Shown: positions 25,833 to 34,930 of the stretch, piece after piece
Position numbering within the stretch: position 1 is the stretch's first letter
Layout: every line of letters starts with the position of its first letter
Assembly: GCF_000235745.1 (NCBI RefSeq)
Contig: NZ_AGSX01000062.1
Location: forward strand, 1-41,309
Origin: Stutzerimonas stutzeri SDM-LAC
GTDB lineage: Bacteria > Pseudomonadota > Gammaproteobacteria > Pseudomonadales > Pseudomonadaceae
DNA: 41,309 nt
Reading direction: 5' to 3'
Program-made: the position numbers and the translations under genes
The notes under the pieces: model-generated
What the model saw: the letters and a program-made list of their open reading frames with translations, nothing else
Told to the model about the DNA's origin: nothing
Databases searched by the model: none

Positions 25833-26797
25833 TGATGGGTTTCCGGAGCAAGCATGTTCATGATCAGGCGGATCAGGGTGTCTTTCTGCGCGGGGGCGGA
25901 TTCGGCGACCAGCAGGGTCAGGGCTGCCAGACCGGTGTCATTGATCACGGCATTGCCCTCGGCATCGAGCAGGCGGCCGTTGCGGTGCAGAAAGTCCACG
26001 AAGAGGTAGGCTCCACTGCGTTTGTTGCCGTCGGCGAAGGGATGATTCTTGACCACGAAATACAGCAGGTGCGCGGCCTTGCTTTCTAGGCTCGGGTAAG
26101 CCGGCTCGCCGAACACGCTTTGTTCGAGGTTGCCGAGCAGCGCGGCCAAGCCATCACCACGTTCGCGGGCAAACAGGTCGCTGGCTTCGCCCCGCGCCAT
26201 CAGCTGTGCTTTGAGTTCGTCCAGCCGCCAGCGCGCCTGGGTTGCATCGGGCAACTGACCGCCGGGGCTGCCGGTGGGCTCGGTGAGCAGGCCTTCGTCA
26301 TAGCGCTGCAGCCAGAGGAAGGTCTGGGTGTAGCGGCTGACGATTTCCACCAGCCCACGCCCGCCGGCTTCGCCCAGTTCGGGCGTGCGAGCGGCCTTTC
26401 GCACCAGTTCCAGCGCCGCTTCCAGTTCGCGAGCGTTGGCCTCGAAACGTTCGCGGTTGAGACTGTAGCCGCGGGTCAGGTGTTGCTTGAGTACCTGATT
26501 GGCCCATTGGCGAAAGCGCGTGCCTTCACGGGACTTCACCCGGTAGCCGAGGGAGATGATTACGTCGAGGTTGTAGAAGGCCACCGGCTTGTCGGAGCCA
26601 GCAATGTGCAGATTTTGCACATTGCTTTCACGCTCCAGCTCGCCCTCGGCAAAGACGTTGCGGATATGCCGGCCAATCACGGTGCGGTCACGGCCGAACA
26701 GCTCGGCCAGTTGTTCCTGGCGCAACCATACGCTGTCGTGCTCAACGGTGACGGCGATGTGACCGCTGTCACTTTCGTAGATGGCGACGTCGCTCAT
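25829..26797 (-). CDS. RhuM-Fic fusion protein
   Basis: This 322-residue protein has a RhuM (virulence RhuM family) N-terminus (about 1-110), with VWLRQEQLAELFGRDRTVIGRHIRNVFAEGEL and the typical VAFYNLDVIISLGYRVKSREGTRFRQWAN. It is joined through a helical linker to a Fic/Doc domain with the active-site motif HPFADGNKRSG (His252 to Arg260). Fic domains transfer AMP or phosphate to target proteins, and Doc-type toxins inactivate EF-Tu. An intact HxFxDGNxR motif suggests the enzyme is active. No separate antitoxin gene is visible. It overlaps hsdM upstream and hsdS downstream by 4 bp each (ATGA), so it is made with the modification subunits. RhuM/Fic genes inside type I R-M loci are known elsewhere; their role is unresolved. 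Confidence 0.88.
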   Translation of the reverse strand: MSDVAIYESDSGHIAVTVEHDSVWLRQEQLAELFGRDRTVIGRHIRNVFAEGELERESNVQNLHIAGSDKPVAFYNLDVIISLGYRVKSREGTRFRQWANQVLKQHLTRGYSLNRERFEANARELEAALELVRKAARTPELGEAGGRGLVEIVSRYTQTFLWLQRYDEGLLTEPTGSPGGQLPDATQARWRLDELKAQLMARGEASDLFARERGDGLAALLGNLEQSVFGEPAYPSLESKAAHLLYFVVKNHPFADGNKRSGAYLFVDFLHRNGRLLDAEGNAVINDTGLAALTLLVAESAPAQKDTLIRLIMNMLAPETHQ

Positions 26798-28260
26798 GGC
26801 CGCTCCAGCGCCTCGGCCAGCACGGCCTTGAGCTGGTCGCGCAGCTCGCTGATTTCGCCTTGCAGCTGGGCGTAGTCACGCAGCAGCTGGTCCGGGTCGT
26901 GGCTGATATGCTCGCCCACATGGGGGTTCTTGCAGTCGAGGTTCCAATTGCGAGCTTTCAGGTCATCGAGGCTGACCTTCCAGGCGAATTCATTCTCCAC
27001 CCGCGCGGCGAAGCCATCGGCCTCGCTGCCCCACCAGGCCTCTTCCACGGCGAACTCTTCGATGCGCATGGGGCGCGTCTTGGAGTAGTTCTTAACGCCG
27101 GCTGGGTACTGGTGCTCGTAGAACCACACCTCTTTGGTCGGTGTGCCTTTGGTGAAGAACAGCAAGTTGGTCTTGATGCCGGTGTACGGGTTGAACACAC
27201 CGTTGGGCAGGCGAACGATGGTGTGCAGGTTGCACTCGCTGAGCAGCTTTTCCTTGATGCGGCTTTTGATGCCTTCACCAAACAGGAAGCCGTCAGGAAG
27301 CACCACGGCAGCGCGGCCGCCGTCTTTAAGCAGATGCATGATCAGTACGAGAAATAGGTCAGCGGTTTCACGGGTACGGAAGGCAGCGGGGAAATTGGTT
27401 TCGATACCGTCCTCTTCCATGCCACCGAACGGCGGGTTGGCGACGATGCAGTCGACCCGCTCCTTCGGCCCCCAGCTGATCAGCGGACGGGCCAGGGTGT
27501 TGTCGTGGCGGATCTGGTTCGGCACTTCGATGCCGTGGAGGATCATGTTGGTGGTGGCCAGCAGGTGCGGCAGTGGCTTCTTCTCCACACCGTAGATGCT
27601 CGCCTGCAGGGTGCGTTCGTCCTCGGCGGTTTTTACATAACGGCTGCGCTTGTGCTCGATGGTGCAGGTGAGAAAGCCACCGGTGCCGCAGGCAGGGTCC
27701 ATGACCTTCTCGTCGAGCTTGGGATCAACCATGCGCACCATGAACTCGGTGACCGGGCGCGGGGTGTAGAACTCACCCGCGTTGCCGGCGTTCTGCAGGT
27801 CACGCAGCAGTTGTTCGTAGAGGTTGCCGAACTCGTGGCGTTCCTGCGCCTTGTTGAAGTCCACCCCCTGCTGGATCTTGTTGATCACCTGGCGCAGCAG
27901 CTGGCCGGACTTCATGTAGTTGTAGGCATCTTCGAACACGCTGCGCACCACAAAGGCCGATGGCGTGTTGCTGTACTCGTGCAGGTTCTGCAGCTGCGGG
28001 AACAGGTTGTTGTCGATAAAGTCCTTCAGCGCATCGCCGGTCATGCCTTCCGGGTGGGCAGCCCAGGTGCGCCAGCGGCAGCTTTCGGGAATGGGCGAGC
28101 GGTAGTTGTCGTCCATCAGCTCCCATTCCAGCTCGCGGTCATCGAAGATCTTGAGGAACAGCAGCCAGACAAGCTGGCCAATGCGCTGGGCGTCGCCGTC
28201 GACACCCACGTCTTTGCGCATGATGTCCTGGATGGATTTGATGGTGGAGCTGATGGACAT
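26794..28260 (-). CDS. hsdM: Type I restriction-modification methylase subunit HsdM
   Basis: This 488-residue N6-adenine DNA methyltransferase subunit has an N-terminal helical HsdM_N domain (about 5-135), followed by the SAM-binding domain. Motif I is DPACGTGGF (188-196) and the catalytic motif IV is NPPFGG (275-280, NPPF class). The C-terminal part carries the LPDGFLFGEGIKSRIKEKLL and TKGTPTKEVWFYE segments typical of the family. With HsdS it methylates host sites, and with HsdR it forms the restriction complex. The ATG at 28260 is 2 bp after the HNH endonuclease stop, and its stop overlaps the RhuM-Fic start. It looks complete and functional. Confidence 0.96.
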   Translation of the reverse strand: MSISSTIKSIQDIMRKDVGVDGDAQRIGQLVWLLFLKIFDDRELEWELMDDNYRSPIPESCRWRTWAAHPEGMTGDALKDFIDNNLFPQLQNLHEYSNTPSAFVVRSVFEDAYNYMKSGQLLRQVINKIQQGVDFNKAQERHEFGNLYEQLLRDLQNAGNAGEFYTPRPVTEFMVRMVDPKLDEKVMDPACGTGGFLTCTIEHKRSRYVKTAEDERTLQASIYGVEKKPLPHLLATTNMILHGIEVPNQIRHDNTLARPLISWGPKERVDCIVANPPFGGMEEDGIETNFPAAFRTRETADLFLVLIMHLLKDGGRAAVVLPDGFLFGEGIKSRIKEKLLSECNLHTIVRLPNGVFNPYTGIKTNLLFFTKGTPTKEVWFYEHQYPAGVKNYSKTRPMRIEEFAVEEAWWGSEADGFAARVENEFAWKVSLDDLKARNWNLDCKNPHVGEHISHDPDQLLRDYAQLQGEISELRDQLKAVLAEALERP

Positions 28261-28262
28261 GC

Positions 28263-29555
28263 TTACTTCCTAAACAGATTGTCACGATGCCAGGCCAGGT
28301 AGCCGCGATGACGCTGGTCGATCTGGCGCAGGCGAAGGTCGGGGGTGATATTGAGCGCTCGAGCGCTGTCTGGGTCCAGATCCTCGCCAAGGAGAATCTG
28401 CCCGTAGTCGTCGAAGCTGATCAGGCCCTGGTCGAAAGCCAGGTCGAGGTTTGGTGTCAGCAAAAGGCCGTTGAACGGATCGAGCCGCTCTGCCCCACTG
28501 GCGACGCGCCAGGGTTTGATGTGTGAGGCGCGCAGCAGCATCGGCACGCAGCAGTCGGTGACGGCACAGCCGCCCCAATACCCAAGCAGTTCGTCGCGGT
28601 AACCGCTCTGACCGACACGCGCCTTGATCAAGGCTTCGCGTTCGGTGTCTGTCAGCGCGATGTCTTCTGGTAGAACCCGAGCTAAGTCGGCGGAGCGCTC
28701 CGAGTTCGAAGCCAGCGGCCGCGGCTCGTCTAGTAACTCGTCCACCAGCACCAGCAAGGCCGCGCTGTTGTGGAACCCTACATCCACACCATAGGCAATG
28801 TCGCTTGCCCCTCCGTTGCGCCGCTTTGGAAAGCCGCGCAGATTGGTGTTGTGGTAGTAGCGGGTATGCCCCCTTGCAATACCGGGCTGCGATAATAGGT
28901 TTTGTACGACAGCCTCGTATTGTGGATGAAGCACGAGAGGCGCTTGCAGGCGAGCGTGGATACTGCTGCTTTGCTTGACGTACACAGGGGACGCCAAGTC
29001 TGGATGATCAAGGCGGACTACTTTCAGGCCTGATTGGGCCGGTTTCGTGAACCCTCGCTGCTGCAAAGTCGTAATGACTTCGTTAATGCTAAGCATGCCG
29101 ACATCCGGGGTCGGTACTGCATGCTTTGCTACCGACTGCAGCTCGCTTGAACGCGGTGCTTGGTTGGACGCTTCCCCCGATATCCATCCCATTTGCTGCA
29201 GTGCAGCCTTAACCTCTGGGTACATGCAGGCTCTGCTTTCCCCTGTTTCGGGATCATCATCAAAGCCAGCAATGGCATAAACCTTCCACTTCGGGCTAGG
29301 GATGCCAAGCGCTGTAATAAGTCTGCCGCCCAATCTTCCATATTGGATATTCGCTACTTGGAAGCTGGCTTTCCCTACCAGGCCAGCCAACTGCGTCATC
29401 GTGCATGCGTGCCCAGGAAAGCGAGCGTGCGCGATGAGCATGTCACGCTGTAGCGCTGTTATTTCTGGCTCGATAGTGCGTAGCGCACGGATGTATTCGT
29501 CCGTGCCTGGAGGGGTAATTCCACGTAGCGTGGAACCCTTGGGCGCTGATGCCAT
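28263..29555 (-). CDS. HNH endonuclease within the type I R-M locus
   Basis: This is a 430-residue protein starting at ATG 29555 (GGAA upstream); a TTG at 29579 would add 8 residues. The N-terminal module (about 25-90, EITALQRDMLIAHARFPGHACTMTQLAGLVG and ANIQYGRLGGRLITALG) looks like the HTH-type domain seen in several McrA-like HNH proteins. The middle (about 150-290) is unassigned. The C-terminal HNH domain has LLRASHIKPWR (His345), RLDPFNGLLLTPNLDLAFDQGLISFD (Asn362) and nearby Cys pairs. Such HNH proteins often cut modified DNA. It lies 56 bp after hsdR and 2 bp before hsdM. I infer a restriction function complementary to HsdR; the substrate is unknown. Confidence 0.83.
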   Translation of the reverse strand: MASAPKGSTLRGITPPGTDEYIRALRTIEPEITALQRDMLIAHARFPGHACTMTQLAGLVGKASFQVANIQYGRLGGRLITALGIPSPKWKVYAIAGFDDDPETGESRACMYPEVKAALQQMGWISGEASNQAPRSSELQSVAKHAVPTPDVGMLSINEVITTLQQRGFTKPAQSGLKVVRLDHPDLASPVYVKQSSSIHARLQAPLVLHPQYEAVVQNLLSQPGIARGHTRYYHNTNLRGFPKRRNGGASDIAYGVDVGFHNSAALLVLVDELLDEPRPLASNSERSADLARVLPEDIALTDTEREALIKARVGQSGYRDELLGYWGGCAVTDCCVPMLLRASHIKPWRVASGAERLDPFNGLLLTPNLDLAFDQGLISFDDYGQILLGEDLDPDSARALNITPDLRLRQIDQRHRGYLAWHRDNLFRK

Positions 29556-29635
29556 TTGTATTTCCAAAGAAGACTGCAAGTCGGTTACGTTTTGAGTGGC
29601 TGTCGCTTAGCGCGCAGCGCGGCTAGCCGAAGGCA

Positions 29636-31999
29636 TCAAGAGCCATACAACTCAGCCTCCAGATCGTGAATGGCTTGCTGATAGCCAGGCTTACCGCCAA
29701 ACGCCCTCACAAGCTCCACAGGTGCACCTAACTGGCTGAAGGGTTCAAGCTGCAAGATCTTGATGTCTTCAATGTGCTCAATGCCCGTATCGGCATATTT
29801 ATCCAGCAGCGCCTCCAATACCTCGCGGGCCGCGCCGGAGTATTTGGCGAAGTAGTTGCGCTTCTTGACTTGGTCGGCACGCTCGCGACGCGATAGAGCG
29901 GGCTGGTCGAAGGCGACATGGCAGATCAGGTCGAACGGATCCAATAGCTTGCCCTGCTTCTTTTCCACTTCTTCGGCCAGGGCTTCCCACATCACGCCCT
30001 GAGCAGCCAATTCGTCAATGATCGCCCTCTTCTGCTCGGCATCACTCCAGCGGCGGAGAAAGTCGTCCAGCGAAGCGAACTGCTTTTTTACGCAGGTGCG
30101 GGTGTAGTCGTTCAGCGACTCGGTTATGAGCCGGCCGTCCGGGCCGTAGTACTGCACGCGCTCGGCGATGACATAGATCGGCAGGTTGTCGATGACGTAC
30201 TTGATGCGCTTTTTGCCGCCCTCCTCGCCAGTGAACTCCAGCTCACCGGCCTCGGCCTCGCTGCCTGCGGTAATACCGTCGCCTTCCAACAGATCGTCCG
30301 GCGGGACCGGAGGCTCATCGCCTGACGGAGCGTAAATCACAACGGGATCGCCATCGAAGGCAGGATCGGCAAACAGCTCGGTGGCCTTCTTGAAATCCAT
30401 GATGGTGAACCAGTATTTGCCGAAATCCTCGTTGATGCGGGTGCCCCGTCCGATGATCTGCTTGAACTCGGTCATGGATTTGATGTGCTGGTCGAGCACT
30501 ACCAGCTTGCAGGTCTGGGCATCAACACCGGTGGTCATCAGCTTGCTGGTGGTGGCAATGACCGGGTAGCGCGACTCGGGGTCGATGAAGTTGTCCAGCT
30601 CGGCCTTGCCTTCCTGATCATCCCCGGTAATGCGCATGACGTACTTGCGGTTCTCGGCCACGCGCTCGGGATTCAGATTGACCAGCGCCTGGCGCATGCG
30701 CTCGGCATGGTTAATGTCGTCGCAGAAGACGATGGTCTTTTGAAACGGATCGGTGGCCTTAAGAAACTCGGTGACCTTCTGGGCCACCAGCTGGGTGCGC
30801 GCCTCGATGACCAGGGTACGATCCATGTCCTTGAGGTTGTAGATGCGGTCTTCGATCAGCTCGCCGTTCTTGTCGAGCATGCCCTTGGGCGGCCGCCAGC
30901 CTTGCAGGTCCTTGTCGAAGTCGATGCGAACCACCTTGTACGGTGCGAGAAAGCCGTCTTCGATACCTTGCTTCAAGGTGTAGCTATACACCGGCTCACC
31001 GAAGTAGGTGATGCTGGAAACCCCTTTGGTTTCCTTCGGCGTAGCGGTGAGGCCGATATGGGTAGCGCCGGAGAAGTAGTCGAGAATCTCGCGCCAGGCC
31101 GAATCCTCTGCGGCGCTGCCGCGGTGGCATTCGTCGATCACGATCAGATCGAAGAAGTCTCGGGAGAATTGCTTGTAGACGTTCTGCTCTTCCTCGGCGC
31201 CGGTGACGGCCTGATACAGCGACAGATAGATTTCGTAGGACGTATCGATCTGCCGTTTGGCGATCTTGGTCATCGCCGCGCCGAAGGGCTTGAAGTCGTT
31301 GTTCTTGGTCTGGTCGACGAGGATGTTGCGGTCGGCCAGAAAAAGGATACGTTTCTTCTGCTTCGACTTCCACAGCCGCCAGATGATCTGAAAGGCGGTG
31401 TAGGTCTTGCCGGTGCCGGTGGCCATGACCAGCAGAATGCGATCCTGCCCACGAGCGACGGCCTCAACAGTGCGATTGATGGCATTGGTCTGGTAGTAAC
31501 GCGGCATGCGCCCTGAGCCGTCGTCGTAATACGGCGCCTCGGCCTTCTGTTGGGCATCACCTTTCAGGCCCTTCCAGCGGCAATAGCGTTGCCAGAGTTC
31601 GGCAGGGCTGGGGAACTGGCCGAGGCTCAGCTCCGTTTCGACCTGATCACCCGTGCCGCTGCGATCATGGAACAAAAAGCCATCGCCGTTACTGGAGAAC
31701 ACGAAGGGCACGTCCAGCGCTTCGCCATATCCCAGCGCCTGCTGCATACCCGAACCCAGGGAGTGCTTATTGTCCTTGGCCTCAATAACGGCAATCGGAA
31801 GGTTCGGCTGATGATAGAGAATGTAGTCAGCTCGGCGTGACTCGCCGCGGCTGTGTAGCTTGCCGCGCACGATGATGCGCCCTTTGGTGAAGCTGACTTC
31901 TTCACGGACCTGCTTCTGCATATCCCAGCCCGCCATGGCGATCGCAGGCGAGATGTATTTGCTGCAAATATCCCGCTCGGATAATGACTTCTTGTCCAT
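29636..31999 (-). CDS. hsdR: Type I restriction endonuclease subunit HsdR
   Basis: This protein has 787 residues from the ATG at 31999, whose [21 protein letters not shown]-terminus matches the family; a frame extends 38 codons upstream but looks non-coding. The nuclease domain has Asp58 and Glu73-x-Lys75 (RADYILY, VIEAKD). A DEAD-like translocase follows, with Walker A ATGTGKT (194-200), DECH (289-292), GLTATPKE and the C-terminal IGRGTRI box. The final 150 residues form the helical HsdM-contacting region. HsdR cuts unmethylated DNA after ATP-driven translocation by the HsdR2M2S complex. It is the promoter-proximal gene of the R-M/Zorya block. Two palindromes at 32195-32226 lie in its 5' region. 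Confidence 0.95.
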   Translation of the reverse strand: MDKKSLSERDICSKYISPAIAMAGWDMQKQVREEVSFTKGRIIVRGKLHSRGESRRADYILYHQPNLPIAVIEAKDNKHSLGSGMQQALGYGEALDVPFVFSSNGDGFLFHDRSGTGDQVETELSLGQFPSPAELWQRYCRWKGLKGDAQQKAEAPYYDDGSGRMPRYYQTNAINRTVEAVARGQDRILLVMATGTGKTYTAFQIIWRLWKSKQKKRILFLADRNILVDQTKNNDFKPFGAAMTKIAKRQIDTSYEIYLSLYQAVTGAEEEQNVYKQFSRDFFDLIVIDECHRGSAAEDSAWREILDYFSGATHIGLTATPKETKGVSSITYFGEPVYSYTLKQGIEDGFLAPYKVVRIDFDKDLQGWRPPKGMLDKNGELIEDRIYNLKDMDRTLVIEARTQLVAQKVTEFLKATDPFQKTIVFCDDINHAERMRQALVNLNPERVAENRKYVMRITGDDQEGKAELDNFIDPESRYPVIATTSKLMTTGVDAQTCKLVVLDQHIKSMTEFKQIIGRGTRINEDFGKYWFTIMDFKKATELFADPAFDGDPVVIYAPSGDEPPVPPDDLLEGDGITAGSEAEAGELEFTGEEGGKKRIKYVIDNLPIYVIAERVQYYGPDGRLITESLNDYTRTCVKKQFASLDDFLRRWSDAEQKRAIIDELAAQGVMWEALAEEVEKKQGKLLDPFDLICHVAFDQPALSRRERADQVKKRNYFAKYSGAAREVLEALLDKYADTGIEHIEDIKILQLEPFSQLGAPVELVRAFGGKPGYQQAIHDLEAELYGS

Positions 32000-32194
32000 G
32001 CGCCGGTCCCAAAAACGATAGCAATTCGGACGCCCCGACAAGGGCGATACATGCCCGAGCCGAACAGCCTGAGGAAGCGAGTATGCATTAATGAAAGCGC
32101 GCTTGAAGGCCATCCTTGACGTGCAGCAGCACCGCTAGGCGATGCTGCGATGGCCACAATATCTTTGTGCCATCATCGGGTAAAGCTAAACCCC

Positions 32195-32226
32195 TAGCGG
32201 TCCGCTAAACGGATCTATTCAGATCC
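32195..32226. promoter_or_regulatory. Two adjacent palindromes upstream of hsdR
   Basis: TAGCGG-T-CCGCTA (32195-32207) and GGATCT-ATTC-AGATCC (32211-32226) are both perfect. They lie about 200 bp before the hsdR start and 48-79 bp after the stop of the M15-like gene, on the minus strand. They may be operator sites controlling the defence operon or hairpins in the leader. A defence operon this long would be expected to be regulated here, as no other gap upstream of hsdR is available. Confidence 0.4.
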
Positions 32227-32273
32227 ACTTGCTCAACTTGAAACGTCGAGCGATCTATCACGTCGGTGTGAAT

Positions 32274-32921
32274 TTACCCCAAGCTGGCTAACCAAGGCCG
32301 AATGATCGCTTTGCGCTCCTCCAAACTAAGCGTGGCGACGCCCTCCTTCACCAGCGCCCGTTTATCTCCGGTATGCGGGTTTGCCACATAAGTGCTTATA
32401 GAGGGCAGCGTATTCGGATTCGCGCTCCACCGTAAATTGAACGCCGCCAATTTGGGAAACCAGAATTGGCTGGCGTACGGCAAATTGTCGTGAATCCACC
32501 AAGCCAGCGGCGTCCAGTCCTGCCGCTCCTCATACCAGGGCAACAACGCGGGCACCACAACACAAACGGTCGCACCCAGATAGCCATCGGTATCCAAGTA
32601 ATCCCAAATATGCCCACCATAGTTGCTCTCATTTGCGGCGCAACTATATTGGTTTTTATTTTCTGCGCCCTTCGCATTGACTGCCGGAGCCCGATAGGCG
32701 GAGCGAATGCAGATCCGGCCAAAACGATCTTGCAGCGGCTCCAGCAATAATTCGCAAAGCTGACGCCCAGCCTCAATGGCACGGTCAGGGTAATCCGGGA
32801 TGTTGGGAATGCCTTCAATCTGCGAGATTTCCGAGTACAGGAAATCTCGCATGAAGAAGTGCTTGGAGAGCCTTACGCGTCCTAGATCCTCTAGGGCGGC
32901 TACCGTAGCCGGCTTTTTCAT
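32274..32921 (-). CDS. M15-peptidase-like (Hedgehog/DD-peptidase fold) protein, unknown function
   Basis: This 215-residue protein has its start fixed by AAGGAG about 9 bp before the ATG at 32921; the open frame extends further upstream without a start site. It has no signal peptide, so it is cytoplasmic. The order of RLSKHFFMRDFLYSE, LLEPLQDRFGRICIRSAYRAPAVN, then NYGGHIWDY and FNLRWS follows the M15 D-Ala-D-Ala peptidase layout (FxxxEf, iiSaYR, SxHxxGxAaD, wiHvs). Some zinc ligands look changed: GGHIWDYLD replaces SxHxxGxAxD, and NLRWS is where the final His is expected. It is probably divergent or inactive as a peptidase. It is on the same strand as the hsdR operon, 274 bp upstream. I do not know its role. 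Confidence 0.6.
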   Translation of the reverse strand: MKKPATVAALEDLGRVRLSKHFFMRDFLYSEISQIEGIPNIPDYPDRAIEAGRQLCELLLEPLQDRFGRICIRSAYRAPAVNAKGAENKNQYSCAANESNYGGHIWDYLDTDGYLGATVCVVVPALLPWYEERQDWTPLAWWIHDNLPYASQFWFPKLAAFNLRWSANPNTLPSISTYVANPHTGDKRALVKEGVATLSLEERKAIIRPWLASLG

Positions 32922-33303
32922 CTGTATTTGCTCCTTGCTACCGCGTTGGTGAGTTCTGTACTGCAGTTGCCTTTGGCACCCGCTGTTGCAGTCGCAGAGT
33001 GGACGGCTCTGCTTGATGAGTCGGCCGCTCACACAATATGTCCACAGAGAGGACACATCTAGTCTGGCTACGTGTACAGGTAAAGTTTACGGACGGGATT
33101 ATTTCCCGTGAAGCTCGTTGCGGACTCGTCGGCATAGCCGTAAGGGCCTACCTCTACCCCTTGAACGGCAGCTTGAAAGCTGCGGGATTAGGATTACATG
33201 GCAAACGCTGGCCTATTGGGGGCTGGCACCGACCAGGCAACTGCAGACCCCGGGTTAAAGACTTGAGGCACATGGTGCGCAACGTTGAAACGTCCATTTC
33301 CGT

Positions 33304-33448
33304 GCGTACCAGCTTGCGTACCAGACTTTTGCGTACCGTCGTACGGATCAGCTTCCCTACCCCTTAGCGTTAGTAATCAAGCGGTATCCAAAGGGCGGTA
33401 TCCAAGCTGGTATCCACTCAAACCAAACAATAAGGTTAAGTGCGTACC
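33304..33448. repeat. GCGTACC and GGTATCCA direct-repeat arrays
   Basis: GCGTACC occurs at 33304, 33316, 33331 and 33442. GGTATCCA occurs at 33383, 33397 and 33409. Most are spaced 12-15 bp, all in the same orientation. Clusters like these are typical integrase arm-type sites at the ends of islands. They end 27 bp before the IS5-family element. The surrounding 33057-33475 has no convincing gene; the segment 32922-33303 shows nothing I can assign beyond the start region of the M15-like gene. Confidence 0.55.
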
Positions 33449-33475
33449 TAATTGACTGAGGCAATGAGGGCTTAG

Positions 33476-34667
33476 GGAAGGTCTGAAAAAGACTTCCCGA
33501 ATCTGGTGAAATACGCCTATCCCGCCAGCCGAGTTTTTCCATGAAGCAGATGACCTTCGCCGACGCCGAGTACGCCGGCAAGCGCAAGCAGACCCGTAAG
33601 GAATTGTTCCTGATCAAGATGGATCAGGTGGTGCCGTGGAAGGGATTGATTGCCCTGATCGAGCCACACTACCCAAAGGGTGAAGGTGGTCGTCCAGCCT
33701 ATCCGCTGATGGCCATGTTACGTATCCATCTGATGCAGAACTGGTTCGGCTACAGCGACCCGGCCATGGAAGAAGCGCTCTACGAGACGACCATCCTGCG
33801 TCAGTTCGCCGGGCTGAGCCTGGAGCGCATTCCCGACGAAACCACCATCCTCAACTTCCGTCGCTTGCTGGAGAAACATGAGCTGGCAGCCGGCATCCTC
33901 GGCGTAATCAATGGCTACCTGGGGGATCGCGGCCTGTCGCTGCGCCAGGGCACTATCGTCGATGCCACACTGATCCACGCGCCCAGCTCGACCAAGAACC
34001 AGGACGGCAAGCGCGACCCGGAAATGCACCAGAGCAAGAAAGGGAACCAGTATTACTTTGGCATGAAGGCGCACATCGGTGTGGATGACGAGTCGGGGAT
34101 GGTGCACAGCGTGGTCGGCACGGCGGCAAACGTGGCGGATGTCACCCAGGTCGACAAACTGCTGCATGGTGAAGAGAACGTCGTCTGCGCCGATGCCGGC
34201 TACACCGGCGTCGAAAAGCGCCCCGAACATGCTGGCCGCGAAGTGATCTGGCAGGTCGCAGCACGCCGCAGCACCTACAAGAAGCTCGATAAACGCAGCG
34301 CCCTGTACAAAGCCAAGCGCAAGATCGAGAAGGCCAAGGCACAAGTGCGAGCGAAGGTCGAGCACCCGTTTCGAGTGATCAAGCGCCAGTTCGGTTACGT
34401 GAAGGTGCGCTTCCGTGGCCTGGCCAAGAACACCGCTCAGCTGGTGACGCTGTTCGCGCTGTCGAACCTATGGATGGCGCGCCGACATTTGCTGACTACC
34501 GCAGGAAAGGTGCACCTGTAATGCGGAAAATGGCTGCTGCGAGGTGCTCGCGGCGGCCAAAAACGGAGAACTGAGCGGGTTACCTGGTCGATTTTGATCG
34601 ACGGCCCGCTTTCAAAAGCAGCGAGGGCTGAAGTCGACCGGAAATACAGGGTTACTTCAGACCTTCC
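33476..34667 (+). mobile_element. IS5-family insertion sequence, intact
   Basis: This 1192-bp element is bounded by 12-bp perfect terminal inverted repeats, GGAAGGTCTGAA at 33476 and TTCAGACCTTCC ending at 34667. A 4-bp target duplication TTAG is present on both sides (33472-33475 and 34668-34671). Length, ends and YTAR-type target fit the IS5 group. The transposase gene is whole and there is no sign of decay, so insertion is probably recent. It lies inside the right side of the island next to the repeat arrays. Confidence 0.93.
33541..34521 (+). CDS. IS5-family transposase (DDE)
   Basis: This 326-residue protein is of typical IS5-group length. The N-terminal DUF772-type region has AMLRIHLMQNWFGYSDPAMEEALYETTILRQFAG and IPDETTILNFRRLLE. 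The DDE core is visible: Asp in IVDATLIHAPSSTKN, Asp in VVCADAGYTGVEKR and Glu near KAQVRAKVEHPFRVIKRQFGYVKVRFRGL, with the family Y-(2)-R-(3)-E-(6)-K signature. It catalyses cut-and-paste or copy-type movement of the IS. It starts 65 bp inside the left inverted repeat and ends 146 bp before the right. No frameshift is needed. Confidence 0.96.
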   Translation: MKQMTFADAEYAGKRKQTRKELFLIKMDQVVPWKGLIALIEPHYPKGEGGRPAYPLMAMLRIHLMQNWFGYSDPAMEEALYETTILRQFAGLSLERIPDETTILNFRRLLEKHELAAGILGVINGYLGDRGLSLRQGTIVDATLIHAPSSTKNQDGKRDPEMHQSKKGNQYYFGMKAHIGVDDESGMVHSVVGTAANVADVTQVDKLLHGEENVVCADAGYTGVEKRPEHAGREVIWQVAARRSTYKKLDKRSALYKAKRKIEKAKAQVRAKVEHPFRVIKRQFGYVKVRFRGLAKNTAQLVTLFALSNLWMARRHLLTTAGKVHL

Positions 34668-34930
34668 TTAGAGGAAACATGGACTCATTCCGAGACTACT
34701 TACGACAGCACTCCCCCTCACCAGGCTAGATAGGGCGGCAGAATGCGCAACCGGCTGTAAAGGCTAGAATGCATCTATTTTCACTGCGCAACTTTCGACG
34801 CCGGTTCAGATGCCTAGGCAGCAGTCATACCCGACTCGGACGTACAGGCAATTGAGGCCAGCAGGGCTAAATTGGCTTAGGAAGAATCTGGTTCGCCCCT
34901 TAACCGTCGCATGGAATCGTCGGATACATC

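Noticed and set aside
32000-32113. 38-codon N-terminal extension of HsdR
   Set aside because: The family N-terminus begins at [10 protein letters not shown] (31999), and the extension has no conserved residues.
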